From Burkholderiales bacterium (GTDB lineage Bacteria > Pseudomonadota > Gammaproteobacteria > Burkholderiales > Burkholderiaceae): a DNA stretch of 16,797 nt. The position numbers and the translations under genes are program-made. Each line of letters starts with the position of its first letter. Position 1 is the first letter of the stretch. Shown here in pieces: positions 7,726-15,005 of the stretch. The stretch is taken from contig CANFNO010000014.1 in assembly GCA_947447845.1 (NCBI GenBank), positions 1 to 16,797 of the forward strand, read 5' to 3'. Under the pieces are notes generated by a model. That model worked only from the letters and a program-made list of their open reading frames with translations. It was not told the DNA's origin and made no database searches.

Positions 7726-7739
7726 TTGATAAAAATCAG
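7726..7739. promoter_or_regulatory. FNR/Crp-family binding site
   Basis: TTGAT-AAAA-ATCAG matches the FNR consensus TTGAT-N4-ATCAA at nine of ten defined positions. FnrL-type regulators activate anaerobic photosynthesis genes in purple bacteria. The location in the aerR-ppsR divergent region fits oxygen control, most likely of aerR given the spacing to the candidate -10. Binding is inferred, not shown. Confidence 0.55.
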
Positions 7740-7752
7740 ACATCGGGTTCGC

Positions 7753-7796
7753 CTAAGTTCAACGAATTTTGATCGTTGCGTGAAATAATTTATAAA
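7753..7796 (+). promoter_or_regulatory. Candidate ppsR promoter P1 (distal)
   Basis: CTAAGTTC (7753-7760) is followed eight bases later by TTGATC (7769-7774) as a -35, then a 16-bp spacer and TATAAA (7791-7796) as a -10, five of six matches. The same order of elements recurs about 80 bp downstream. A start site near 7803 would give a 5' leader of about 125 nt. Confidence 0.45.
7760..7778. repeat. Inverted repeat overlapping promoter P1
   Basis: Perfect arms CAACGA (7760-7765) and TCGTTG (7773-7778) flank a 7-base centre and straddle the candidate -35 at 7769-7774. This is the position expected of an operator for a dimeric repressor, but I cannot assign a regulator. Confidence 0.4.
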
Positions 7797-7831
7797 CCTT
7801 TATATGTATAGATTCTTGACGGTGCGCAAAG

Positions 7832-7877
7832 CTAAGTTCTTACTTAACCTTGATCAACTCAGTAGCGTCTATATAAT
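7832..7877 (+). promoter_or_regulatory. Candidate ppsR promoter P2 (proximal)
   Basis: CTAAGTTC (7832-7839) is followed ten bases later by TTGATC (7850-7855), a 16-bp spacer and a perfect TATAAT (7872-7877). Transcription would begin near 7884, giving a leader of about 45 nt to the GTG of ppsR. It is the best sigma-70 type promoter in the window apart from the bchI region. Confidence 0.55.
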
Positions 7878-7928
7878 TTGTGTAAGCGCTAATCCCTTAG
7901 GCGTCCACTTTGCGTTAGGCATAGAAGA

Positions 7929-9263
7929 GTGACCCATCCCTATATAAAACCGGACGAGCTTGGCGCGTTTTCAGACATTGCACCTGAACTCGCCAGCCTG
8001 TTTGTGGCGCTGGATGGCGATATCGTTTTGATTGTGGGCCAGGATGGAGTCATCCAGAATGTGGCCCTGGGTTCGGCCATTACCGAACCGTCCGCAGGTG
8101 CCTGGATTGGCCGCCACTGGGCAGAAACCGTAACCGGGAGTACACGGCGCAAGATAGAACTATTGCTGCAGGAAGTGGATTCCGTTGGTGTTACACGCAG
8201 ACGTGAAGTCAATCACCAATCCAACGGCGGCCCCGACATCCCTGTCTCGTATTCAGCACTTCGTCTTGGCAAAGAGGGCCCGGTCATTGCTGTGGGACGC
8301 GACCTGCGCGCAGTTGCAGCCATACAGCAAAAAATGATGCATGCGCAGCAGGAGATTGAGCGCAACTACTGGACCTTGCGGCGCGACCAAGGCCAGCAAC
8401 GCGAGTTGGATCAGGTTGCGAGCGATGCGGTCCTGGTGGTCACAGGAACAAGCCTTGAATTGTCCAACGCCAACGCCTCAGCTAGCTCTCTTTTGCTTCA
8501 GCCGAACGGCAGCATGTGCCTGCAGTTGCAGATGCTTTTGGAGCAGGCCTTTCTGAGCGGCAAATCGGTCGAAGTCCGCACCCGGCTGAAATCCAAGGGA
8601 CCCCAAAGTCCGCTGCTGGACCTATTTGTGACACCGCTTCGCAACCGCGAACCAACGGACGGTGCTCGGCGCGTAGTGGTGCGCGCGCGCCGGGTGGGCA
8701 AACCGGAGGCCGTGCCCGGCGATATACGTACGGTCATTACCGATGCCCAAGGCCGCATTCTCATGGCCAGCGATTCACTGATCGCCATGTGCGCAGAGGG
8801 TGGCACCAGCAGCCTGTATGGCAAGTCCCTCAGCAGTGTGCTGGACAACGCGCAAGGGATACTGGCCGGGTTGCCGGGTCTGGTTGTGCGCGAGGGTCTG
8901 GTCCATATCCCGTCGGTCATCCTGGGCGGCCATGCAACTCCCGCCTGCGAGGCTGAAATAAGTGCCACCCTGATCAACGACGGAGACCAGGAACGCTTGG
9001 GTTTTTGCCTGCGGGTGCAAAGCACGAACACTCCCGAAACCTGGACGCAAGCACTGCAATCACTCTGGGAAAGTCGCTTGCCGCTGACTGACCTTCTGCA
9101 ACAAGTGCAGACACTCACTGAACGGCATGCCATCAACGATGCACTACGCAGCACCGGCGCCAATATGTTGGCCAGTGCCAGCATGCTGGGCATCAGCCTG
9201 GCTGATCTGACGCAGCGCATTGAGCGACTCGGAGTTGACCGTGCAAATTTCACCGCACATTAG
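7929..9263 (+). CDS. ppsR: PpsR/CrtJ-family photosynthesis gene repressor
   Basis: PpsR represses bacteriochlorophyll, carotenoid and light-harvesting genes under aerobic or dark conditions, binding TGT-N12-ACA. The 444-residue protein has the family layout: an N-terminal domain (about 15-125), a Q-linker (about 130-162, QQEIERNYWTLRRDQGQQ), PAS1 (about 163-260), PAS2 (about 263-365) and a C-terminal FIS-type helix-turn-helix (about 384-437). The recognition helix reads LGISLADLTQRI where relatives usually have a SRQSLYVKL-like sequence, and there is no Cys after C360, so the redox Cys known in the CrtJ helix-turn-helix has no counterpart. The start is GTG at 7929, with TTAGG (7915-7919) nine bases upstream; no other good start follows. 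It is divergent from aerR, and its end overlaps bphP by 23 bp. The window holds a matching operator before bchI. Confidence 0.87.
   Translation: MTHPYIKPDELGAFSDIAPELASLFVALDGDIVLIVGQDGVIQNVALGSAITEPSAGAWIGRHWAETVTGSTRRKIELLLQEVDSVGVTRRREVNHQSNGGPDIPVSYSALRLGKEGPVIAVGRDLRAVAAIQQKMMHAQQEIERNYWTLRRDQGQQRELDQVASDAVLVVTGTSLELSNANASASSLLLQPNGSMCLQLQMLLEQAFLSGKSVEVRTRLKSKGPQSPLLDLFVTPLRNREPTDGARRVVVRARRVGKPEAVPGDIRTVITDAQGRILMASDSLIAMCAEGGTSSLYGKSLSSVLDNAQGILAGLPGLVVREGLVHIPSVILGGHATPACEAEISATLINDGDQERLGFCLRVQSTNTPETWTQALQSLWESRLPLTDLLQQVQTLTERHAINDALRSTGANMLASASMLGISLADLTQRIERLGVDRANFTAH
9231..9234 (+). promoter_or_regulatory. Shine-Dalgarno that sets the bphP start
   Basis: GGAG lies six bases before the GTG at 9241, inside the final codons of ppsR. 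It makes GTG 9241 a much better start than the in-frame TTG at 9220, and means ribosomes finishing ppsR can re-initiate on bphP. Confidence 0.65.
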
Positions 9264-11400
9264 CCCCGCCTTCGGTCAGGCGGATCTGACAAACTGCGAG
9301 CGCGAACTGATTCACCTGGCTGCATCCGTGCAGCCCTACGGTTTGTTGCTGGTCGCCCGAGAGACTGACTTTGTTCTGCTTCAGGTCAGTGGCAATTGCG
9401 AAGCCATGTTGGGTCTTCCCTCCGAACAGTTGCTGGGCCGCAGCCTTGCCGCGTTGGGGGGCAGTTGCGCGGACGAACTGAGCCGTCTGATGGCGCTCAG
9501 CGATGCCCATGAGCCCACACCCTTTCAATGTACTTTTGTACCAAAGAACGAGCCACTGCGGTTTGAGGGCGTAACCTTTCGCCATGCAGAAGGGATCGTG
9601 ATTCTGGAACTGGAGCCCGTGGACTCAGCCACCGTGAACCTGCCGACTGCAAACGTCACGCACGAGTTGCTGATGCAGGGCGTGGCCGAGGCCGTGCAGC
9701 GATTCAGCACCACGTCCAGCCTAGGTACGTTGACCGATGCCATTGCCAGAAGCGTGCACGACCTGACCGGCTTTGACCGGGTCATGGTGTACAAGTTTGA
9801 TGCCGATGGCCATGGCAAGGTCATCGCCGAGGCGCGCGATCCACGACTGGAAACCTTGTTGGGCCACAACTACCCATCCTCCGACATCCCGCAGCGCGCG
9901 CGAGACCTCTATCTGCGCAACCGGGTGAGGCTGTTGGTGGACGTGAACTACGAACCTGCCCCCCTGCTGCCACGACTGCTGCCCTCCACGGGAGAAGACC
10001 TGGACATGTCGCTGTGCCAGTTGCGCAGCATGTCGCCGCTGCACCTGCAATACCTGAAGAACATGGGCGTGACCTCCACCCTTGTCGTGTCATTGGTACG
10101 TGAAGGCCGGCTTTGGGGGCTGATAGCCGCCCACCACTATTCGCCACGTCACTTGCGCGTCGCCGTACGCGCCGCCTGCGACCTGTTGGCCGAAGTTGCG
10201 GCCACCCGCATCGCAGCCATAGAGAACTACGCCCATGCCCAGGTGGCCTTGCTGGTGCAAAGATTGGAGCAGCGTTTGGTGGAGGCCACCTCCGTGGAAG
10301 GCGACTGGCGTCTGGCCCTGTTTCGCAACCCGGGCGTCGTGCTTCAACCGCTGGAAGCCAGCGGAATCATGCTCTACCACGGCGGGGAGATATTGACCGC
10401 CGGTGAAGTTCCCTCCACCCCGGAAATCAAGGCCTTGGTGTCCTGGATTGACGAGAGTGATCAAGCCAGCCCCTTTGTATGCTCGTCCATTTCCAAGGCC
10501 AACCCGGACCTGGACTCACTCACCCCCGTCGCAAGCGGGGTGCTGGCAATCAAGCTCTCAACAACCCGCCCCGACTACCTGATCTGGTTTCGCAAGGAAC
10601 AGTTGCAATCGGTAACCTGGGCCGGGGACCCCAACAAACCATTTGCCGGCGACAGCCCGTTGGACTTGTCGCCTCGTCGCTCGTTTGCCGCCTGGTCGGA
10701 AATCGTGCGCGGCACGGGCCTCCCCTGGACACCCGTGGAAGTTGCACTCGCACGCGCCGTGGGCGTGGCGCTGGTCGACATCATTATTCAGGTCGACGCG
10801 GTGCGTCTGCTGATCGGCGAACACCAGCTGGGCCGTATGCGTGCTGCCGTCAAAAGCTCACGCGCGGCGGTCGCGGTGGCCGATGCACAAGGGCGCGTTT
10901 TGTATGCCAGCGATGCGTTCTGGCACCTCTTTGGCACCTCTGACAAGCCCATCGAGTCGCTGGACGATTTGTCAGCCGTGCTCCTGCCTGTCAACGCACT
11001 CAAACATGCCTTCAAGTCGATCGGCCGGTCACGCCAATCCTGGCGTGGTGAAGCCGTTCTGCAACGGGCCGCTGAGACCCTGCCCCTGGCCGTCCGGGTC
11101 GAGGCCGTGCTGAGTAGCGATGGCTCACTGGTGGGGTATGTCATTTCGTTTGGCGACCTGTCTGATGCGCAGCGCGCGGCCTCTGCGCGCAACCAACTTG
11201 AGAACAGCCTGCAACCCGCTGGGCGCGATGCCGACGACATCATTCTGGCCATATTGACCAACGCCAGCATGGCAGCCATGGACATTGCGGATGGCCAGCA
11301 TGACGCCACGACCGCCCCGCAACTCAATGAAGTGGAACTGTCCGCGCACCGCGCCGCCAGGCTTTACCGGCGCATCCGCTATTTCGACTCAGATGTCTGA
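9241..11400 (+). CDS. bphP: Bacteriophytochrome, PAS-GAF-PHY-PAS, no kinase domain
   Basis: A red/far-red photoreceptor that binds biliverdin. In the 719-residue product the chromophore Cys is Cys19 (DLTNCERELIH) and the N-terminal PAS spans about 25-125. The GAF domain (about 150-325) has PSSDIP (212-217), His268 in SPLHLQYL and AAHHYSP (296-302). The PHY domain (about 340-520) has the tongue motif PRRSF (479-483 region) and a C-terminal PAS lies at about 535-640. The last 75 residues form a helical segment (DDIILAILTNASMAAMDIAD) with no phospho-accepting H-box and no ATPase domain. The same plan is known for BphP1 of Rhodopseudomonas palustris and its Bradyrhizobium relative, which relieve PpsR repression by direct binding. 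The 23-bp overlap with ppsR supports this role. The usual QPHG reads QPYG (31-34). Confidence 0.92.
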   Translation: MQISPHISPAFGQADLTNCERELIHLAASVQPYGLLLVARETDFVLLQVSGNCEAMLGLPSEQLLGRSLAALGGSCADELSRLMALSDAHEPTPFQCTFVPKNEPLRFEGVTFRHAEGIVILELEPVDSATVNLPTANVTHELLMQGVAEAVQRFSTTSSLGTLTDAIARSVHDLTGFDRVMVYKFDADGHGKVIAEARDPRLETLLGHNYPSSDIPQRARDLYLRNRVRLLVDVNYEPAPLLPRLLPSTGEDLDMSLCQLRSMSPLHLQYLKNMGVTSTLVVSLVREGRLWGLIAAHHYSPRHLRVAVRAACDLLAEVAATRIAAIENYAHAQVALLVQRLEQRLVEATSVEGDWRLALFRNPGVVLQPLEASGIMLYHGGEILTAGEVPSTPEIKALVSWIDESDQASPFVCSSISKANPDLDSLTPVASGVLAIKLSTTRPDYLIWFRKEQLQSVTWAGDPNKPFAGDSPLDLSPRRSFAAWSEIVRGTGLPWTPVEVALARAVGVALVDIIIQVDAVRLLIGEHQLGRMRAAVKSSRAAVAVADAQGRVLYASDAFWHLFGTSDKPIESLDDLSAVLLPVNALKHAFKSIGRSRQSWRGEAVLQRAAETLPLAVRVEAVLSSDGSLVGYVISFGDLSDAQRAASARNQLENSLQPAGRDADDIILAILTNASMAAMDIADGQHDATTAPQLNEVELSAHRAARLYRRIRYFDSDV

Positions 11401-12006
11401 AGCGTCGGACAACTGCGCAAACAGATCGATGTGCAAGGTGAAGCCCAGCCGGGCCTCTTGCGCCAGGGCCTCTGCCTCTGGCGCATCCAGCGCCAAAGCA
11501 TTCAGTCCATCGCGAAAGCCGTGAATCAATTCGGCCACGCGCTCTGGTGCGCCGAAGTCATAGAAAGCCAGCCCTTGCTCGCCATCGACTTGCAGCACCC
11601 GGGCCACACAGCGCCGCAACAGCTGACCGCCATGCAGATCACCCAGATAGCGCACATAGGCATGGGCCAGCAGCAGCCGCGAACCCCAGGCGCTCAGATC
11701 CTGTAGTCGCGCAACATAGCGGCGTGTCGCCTCGCAGAGCGCCATGTCGGCGGTCGGCACCAGAAAATCGATGTCTTTGGCAATGGCACCGGCACGGTAC
11801 AAAGGCGTGAAATCGATAGCCGCAACTGCCGGAGTGTTCGCCAGCCCGGCTTCCAACGCAGCGTAAATCGCCTGCAGATTCACCAGCCACACGGTGTATT
11901 GCCGGCGCGAGAGATTGCCACGCAGCAGATCCGCCATCAGTCCACTTCGTTCCGCCACTCCGTGCAAGTCGTGTGAGGCCTGTCGAAGCCGGGTAGAAAG
12001 TTCCAT
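11389..12006 (-). CDS. bphO: Biliverdin-producing heme oxygenase
   Basis: Opens heme to biliverdin, the chromophore of BphP, with release of iron and carbon monoxide. The 205-residue protein has the heme-oxygenase signatures: proximal His15 in SHDLHGVAE and the distal-helix motif YLGDLHGGQLL (about 120-130). The frame is open up to 12135, but that upstream ATG lies inside the PpsR operator, and the family start is M(E/D)LSTRLRQAxHDLH, so ATG 12006 is chosen. Shine-Dalgarno at that start is poor. Its 3' end overlaps that of bphP by 12 bp in the convergent orientation. It is divergent from bchI across 178 bp that include the operator, so chromophore supply and magnesium chelatase are probably repressed together. 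The symbol hmuO is used in some relatives. Confidence 0.9.
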   Translation of the reverse strand: MELSTRLRQASHDLHGVAERSGLMADLLRGNLSRRQYTVWLVNLQAIYAALEAGLANTPAVAAIDFTPLYRAGAIAKDIDFLVPTADMALCEATRRYVARLQDLSAWGSRLLLAHAYVRYLGDLHGGQLLRRCVARVLQVDGEQGLAFYDFGAPERVAELIHGFRDGLNALALDAPEAEALAQEARLGFTLHIDLFAQLSDASDI

Positions 12007-12093
12007 GGGTAATACGGTTAAGTTTGGCAGGCGCCACAGGGTGCCATGGCTTGAAGGTTCTGCAGCCAAGCTTAATGCATGAAATGGATTGAC

Positions 12094-12157
12094 GTTGGAT
12101 GCACGACAAACAAAAGTGTCAATTACACTTGACACATTGATGTGACTTTACGAACAT
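12094..12157. promoter_or_regulatory. Divergent bphO-bchI promoter region
   Basis: Each arm of the palindrome at 12116-12135 supplies a perfect TTGACA: 12129-12134 reading toward bchI, and the complement of 12117-12122 reading toward bphO. With 17-bp spacers the -10 elements would be GAACAT (12152-12157) and TCCAAC (complement of 12094-12099), each only three of six matches. Perfect -35 with poor -10 is consistent with tightly controlled promoters. The start sites are inferred only. Confidence 0.5.
12116..12135. promoter_or_regulatory. PpsR/CrtJ operator TGT-N12-ACA
   Basis: Perfect 7-bp arms GTGTCAA and TTGACAC around a 6-base centre contain TGT (12117-12119), exactly 12 bases, and ACA (12132-12134), the operator of the PpsR/CrtJ repressors. 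It covers both divergent -35 hexamers. A second, non-canonical TGT-N10-ACA lies at 12141-12156, seven bases downstream, and could be a weak cooperating site; a further inverted repeat CACAT-TG-ATGTG (12133-12144) links the two. Confidence 0.8.
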
Positions 12158-12184
12158 AGCAAGCAAACGCTCTTCGGAATTTTC

Positions 12185-13207
12185 ATGGCCCATACGTTTC
12201 CCTTTTCAGCCATTGTCGGACAAGAAGAAATGATCCTGGCGATCCAGGTCGTGGCGGTAGACCCATCCATTGGCGGGGTGCTGGTGCTGGGCGACCGGGG
12301 CACCGGCAAATCCACCGCCGTGCGCGCGCTGGCCGATCTGTTGCCGCCCATCAAAGTGATTCAGGATTGCGCCTACGGCTGCGACCCGGCCGATGGCCGC
12401 GTGCTGTGCGAAAGTTGCCAGGCGCGCAAAGGCGGCAAGGTCAAGACGCTGAGTCGCCCGGTGTCCGTGGTGGACCTGCCCCTGGGTGCCACCGAAGACC
12501 GCGTAGTGGGCGCGTTGAACCTGGAAAAGGCGCTATCTCAGGGCATCAAGGAATTTGCCCCTGGTCTTTTGGCACAGGCCAACCGGGGATTTTTGTACGT
12601 CGACGAAGTCAATCTGCTGGAAGACCATCTGGTTGATTTGCTGATTGACGTGGCCGCATCGGGCGAAAACCTTGTGGAACGTGAGGGCCTGAGCGTGCGT
12701 CACCCGGCCCGCTTTGTCCTGGTGGGCAGCGGCAACCCGGAGGAAGGCGAACTACGCCCGCAGTTGCTGGACCGCTTCGGCCTGTCGGTGGAAGTCAAGA
12801 CCCCGCAAGACCTGGCGCTGCGTGTGCAGGTGGTGCGCCGACGAGACGCCTTCGAGCGCAACCCCAGCGCCTTTCGCGAAGAATGGGATAAGGCCAACCA
12901 CAAGCTGCGCCAGCGCATTGTGCGGGCCCAAAAGGCGATAGACCGCATCGAGGTGACCGACGAAATGCTGATGCTGTGCGCCACGCTGTGCCACAAGTTG
13001 GGCACCGACGGCTTGCGCGCCGAGCTGACCCTGTTGCGCTCCACCCGCGCGTATGCCGCGCTGATGGGCGACCTGACCGTGAAGGTGGAACATTTGCGCG
13101 CCATGGCCCCACTGGCCCTGCGCCACCGGCTGCGGCGCAATCCGCTGGATGACACCGGCTCGGGGGTGCGGGTGCAGCGGGCCATTGACGAGGTGCTGCC
13201 TGCATGA
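12185..13207 (+). CDS. bchI: Magnesium chelatase ATPase subunit I
   Basis: BchI is the AAA+ motor of magnesium chelatase, which with BchD and BchH inserts Mg into protoporphyrin IX, the first committed step of bacteriochlorophyll synthesis. The 340 residues show Walker A GDRGTGKST (36-44), the family insert with four Cys (62-78, CAYGCDPADGRVLCESC), Walker B GFLYVDEVNLL (135-145), the sensor/arginine-finger region GNPEEGELRPQLLDRFGL (183-200) and sensor 2 near GLRAELTLLRSTRA (276-289). Length is normal. The start ATG follows GGAA by five bases. It is the first gene after the divergent promoter with the PpsR operator, and overlaps bchD by four bases (ATGA, 13204-13207), indicating coupled translation. 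bchH is not in the window. Confidence 0.97.
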   Translation: MAHTFPFSAIVGQEEMILAIQVVAVDPSIGGVLVLGDRGTGKSTAVRALADLLPPIKVIQDCAYGCDPADGRVLCESCQARKGGKVKTLSRPVSVVDLPLGATEDRVVGALNLEKALSQGIKEFAPGLLAQANRGFLYVDEVNLLEDHLVDLLIDVAASGENLVEREGLSVRHPARFVLVGSGNPEEGELRPQLLDRFGLSVEVKTPQDLALRVQVVRRRDAFERNPSAFREEWDKANHKLRQRIVRAQKAIDRIEVTDEMLMLCATLCHKLGTDGLRAELTLLRSTRAYAALMGDLTVKVEHLRAMAPLALRHRLRRNPLDDTGSGVRVQRAIDEVLPA

Positions 13208-14982
13208 CTGCCGAGGCCAGTGCGCGCGCAGGTCGTGCTTGGCAGGACGCACAGTTTGCCCTGATGGCACTGCAGGTAGACCCGGTGCGGCTGGGCGGCA
13301 TCTGGTTACGCGCTGGCCACGGCCCGGTGCGCGATGTGTGGCTGCAACGGCTGCAGGCCATGGGCCTTGCGGTGCTCAAGATCCCCAATCAGGTGGACGA
13401 CGAGCGCCTGCTGGGCGGCATCGATCTGGCGCAAACGCTGCAATCCAGCCGTTTGGTGCAACAGGCGGGTTTGCTGGCGCAGGCGCACGGCGGCACCATC
13501 GTGCTGCCCATGGCCGAACGCTTGCCGGTGCAAACCGTGGCCCACATTGCCCAGGCTCAGGACCGTGGTCTGGTGCATGCACGCGGCGCGCAAACGGTGA
13601 GCGAATCGCGCTTTAGCATCATCGCGCTGGACGAGTCGGACGAAGACGAAGCCGGAATCGCGCCGCGCTTGTCGGACCGGTTGGGCATCTGGCTGGATTT
13701 GCGCGGCAATTGCCTGGCCGACACCCGCGACAATCTGGAGCAATTGAGCGCACGGGAACTGGCCGAGGCGCAGGCGCTGCTGCCCCAAGTTGAAACCACG
13801 CTGGAGCAGGTGCAGGCCCTGTGCCACACCGCCCTCGCCCTGGGCATAGACAGCTTGCGCGCGCCACTGATGGCGCTGCGCCTGGCTTGCGTGCGCGCTG
13901 CGCTGGAAGGACACAATACGATCGACGATGACGACCTGTCGATAGCCGCCAGCCTGGTCCTAAGCCCCCGCGCCACCCGACTACCCGCCGCGCAGGAGGA
14001 AACCGCCGAGGAGCAGCCCCCCGAACCCCCGCCACCAGACACCGACGATTCCCCGCCGGATGAAGACGCAAGCCCCGACCCGGAAAACCTGCAGGAACAG
14101 TTGCAGGACGTGCTGCTGGCCGCCGCAGTTGCCAGCCTGCCACCGCATCTGCTGGACCGACTAATGCTGGGCAAAGCCGCCCATCGCAGCGCCCAGGGCC
14201 TGGGAAGCAGCGGCCAGGCCAACAAAAGCAAGGTGCGTGGCCGCCCCCTGGCACCCCGCGCAGGCAAACCCGGTTCTGGCGCACGCCTGCATGTGCTGGC
14301 CACGTTGCGTGCAGCCGCGCCCAAACAAAAGCTGCGCAACAACCTGCCCGGCTCGGGCCATGTGCGCATTCGCGCCGAAGACTTTCATGTGCGCCGCTTC
14401 GAGCAGCGCACGCCGTCGTGCCTGATCTTCTCGCTGGACGCGTCCGGCTCGGCCGCGCAACAGCGCCTGGCCGAAGCCAAGGGCGCGGTGGAACTGTTGC
14501 TGCAGGACTCGTATGCGCGGCGCGATAGCGTTTGCGTGATCGCCTTTCGCATGGCCGGTGCCCAGGTGCTACTGGCGCCCACGCGCTCTTTGGTGCGGGC
14601 CAAGCGCGCGCTGGCAGGCCTGCCCGGTGGAGGTGGCACACCGCTGGCCAGCGGCATTCAGGCGGCCCTGATTCAGGCCCGAGCTTTGCAGCGTGCCGGC
14701 TCCACACCCATGCTGGTGATGTTGAGCGATGGCCGCGCCAACGTGTCGGCGGCCGGTATTGGCGGGCGTGCGCAGGCGCAAGCCGATGCGCAGACCATGG
14801 CCGATCAATGGCGCCTGAGTGGATTTGCCGCGTTGTGGGTGGACACCGCGCTGCAGCCGGAACCGCAGGCGCAAAAACTGGCACAGCACATGGGTGCGCA
14901 TTACTTTCCCATGCCCCATGTGCAGGCGCAGCGCATGGCTGCCGTGGTTCAGAACCTGGCAGGTCAACTTCGCGCACCCTGA
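13204..14982 (+). CDS. bchD: Magnesium chelatase subunit D
   Basis: BchD forms the platform on which BchI assembles and which docks with BchH. The 592 residues hold a degenerate AAA+ domain (about 15-255) in which the Walker A position reads AGHGPVRD, so ATP hydrolysis is not expected. An acidic, proline-rich linker (about 262-300) and a C-terminal von Willebrand A domain (about 403-590) follow. The metal-ion-dependent adhesion site is intact: DASGS (412-416), the loop Thr479 in GGGGTP, and Asp509 in LSDG. GAGGTG eight bases before the ATG is the Shine-Dalgarno, within bchI. bchO follows after 23 bp. A long minus-strand open frame over this gene is a high-GC shadow. Confidence 0.96.
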   Translation: MTAEASARAGRAWQDAQFALMALQVDPVRLGGIWLRAGHGPVRDVWLQRLQAMGLAVLKIPNQVDDERLLGGIDLAQTLQSSRLVQQAGLLAQAHGGTIVLPMAERLPVQTVAHIAQAQDRGLVHARGAQTVSESRFSIIALDESDEDEAGIAPRLSDRLGIWLDLRGNCLADTRDNLEQLSARELAEAQALLPQVETTLEQVQALCHTALALGIDSLRAPLMALRLACVRAALEGHNTIDDDDLSIAASLVLSPRATRLPAAQEETAEEQPPEPPPPDTDDSPPDEDASPDPENLQEQLQDVLLAAAVASLPPHLLDRLMLGKAAHRSAQGLGSSGQANKSKVRGRPLAPRAGKPGSGARLHVLATLRAAAPKQKLRNNLPGSGHVRIRAEDFHVRRFEQRTPSCLIFSLDASGSAAQQRLAEAKGAVELLLQDSYARRDSVCVIAFRMAGAQVLLAPTRSLVRAKRALAGLPGGGGTPLASGIQAALIQARALQRAGSTPMLVMLSDGRANVSAAGIGGRAQAQADAQTMADQWRLSGFAALWVDTALQPEPQAQKLAQHMGAHYFPMPHVQAQRMAAVVQNLAGQLRAP

Positions 14983-15005
14983 TCGCCCGGCACCGTTCAC
15001 GCACC

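Larger units (their letters stand above)
7587..7928. other. Divergent aerR-ppsR control region
   Basis: This 342-bp stretch has no gene. Its part nearest ppsR (about 7711-7890) is much richer in A/T than the coding DNA around it. It contains an FNR-like box (7726-7739), two promoter-like cassettes pointing toward ppsR, an inverted repeat (7760-7778) and a direct TTAGGC repeat (7897-7902 and 7915-7920), the second copy of which supplies the likely Shine-Dalgarno of ppsR. I searched it for the PpsR operator TGT-N12-ACA and found none, so neither gene seems to be under direct PpsR control through the standard site. Confidence 0.7.

Noticed and set aside
7587..7928. PpsR operator in the aerR-ppsR region
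   Set aside because: I checked each TGT (7603, 7684, 7805, 7879, 7881); none has ACA at the 12-base spacing.
9220..9240. TTG start for bphP
   Set aside because: GTG at 9241 has a well-spaced GGAG and keeps the usual distance to the chromophore Cys.
12007..12135. N-terminal extension of heme oxygenase to the ATG at 12135
   Set aside because: The extension overlaps the PpsR operator and lacks family similarity; the conserved protein starts at 12006.
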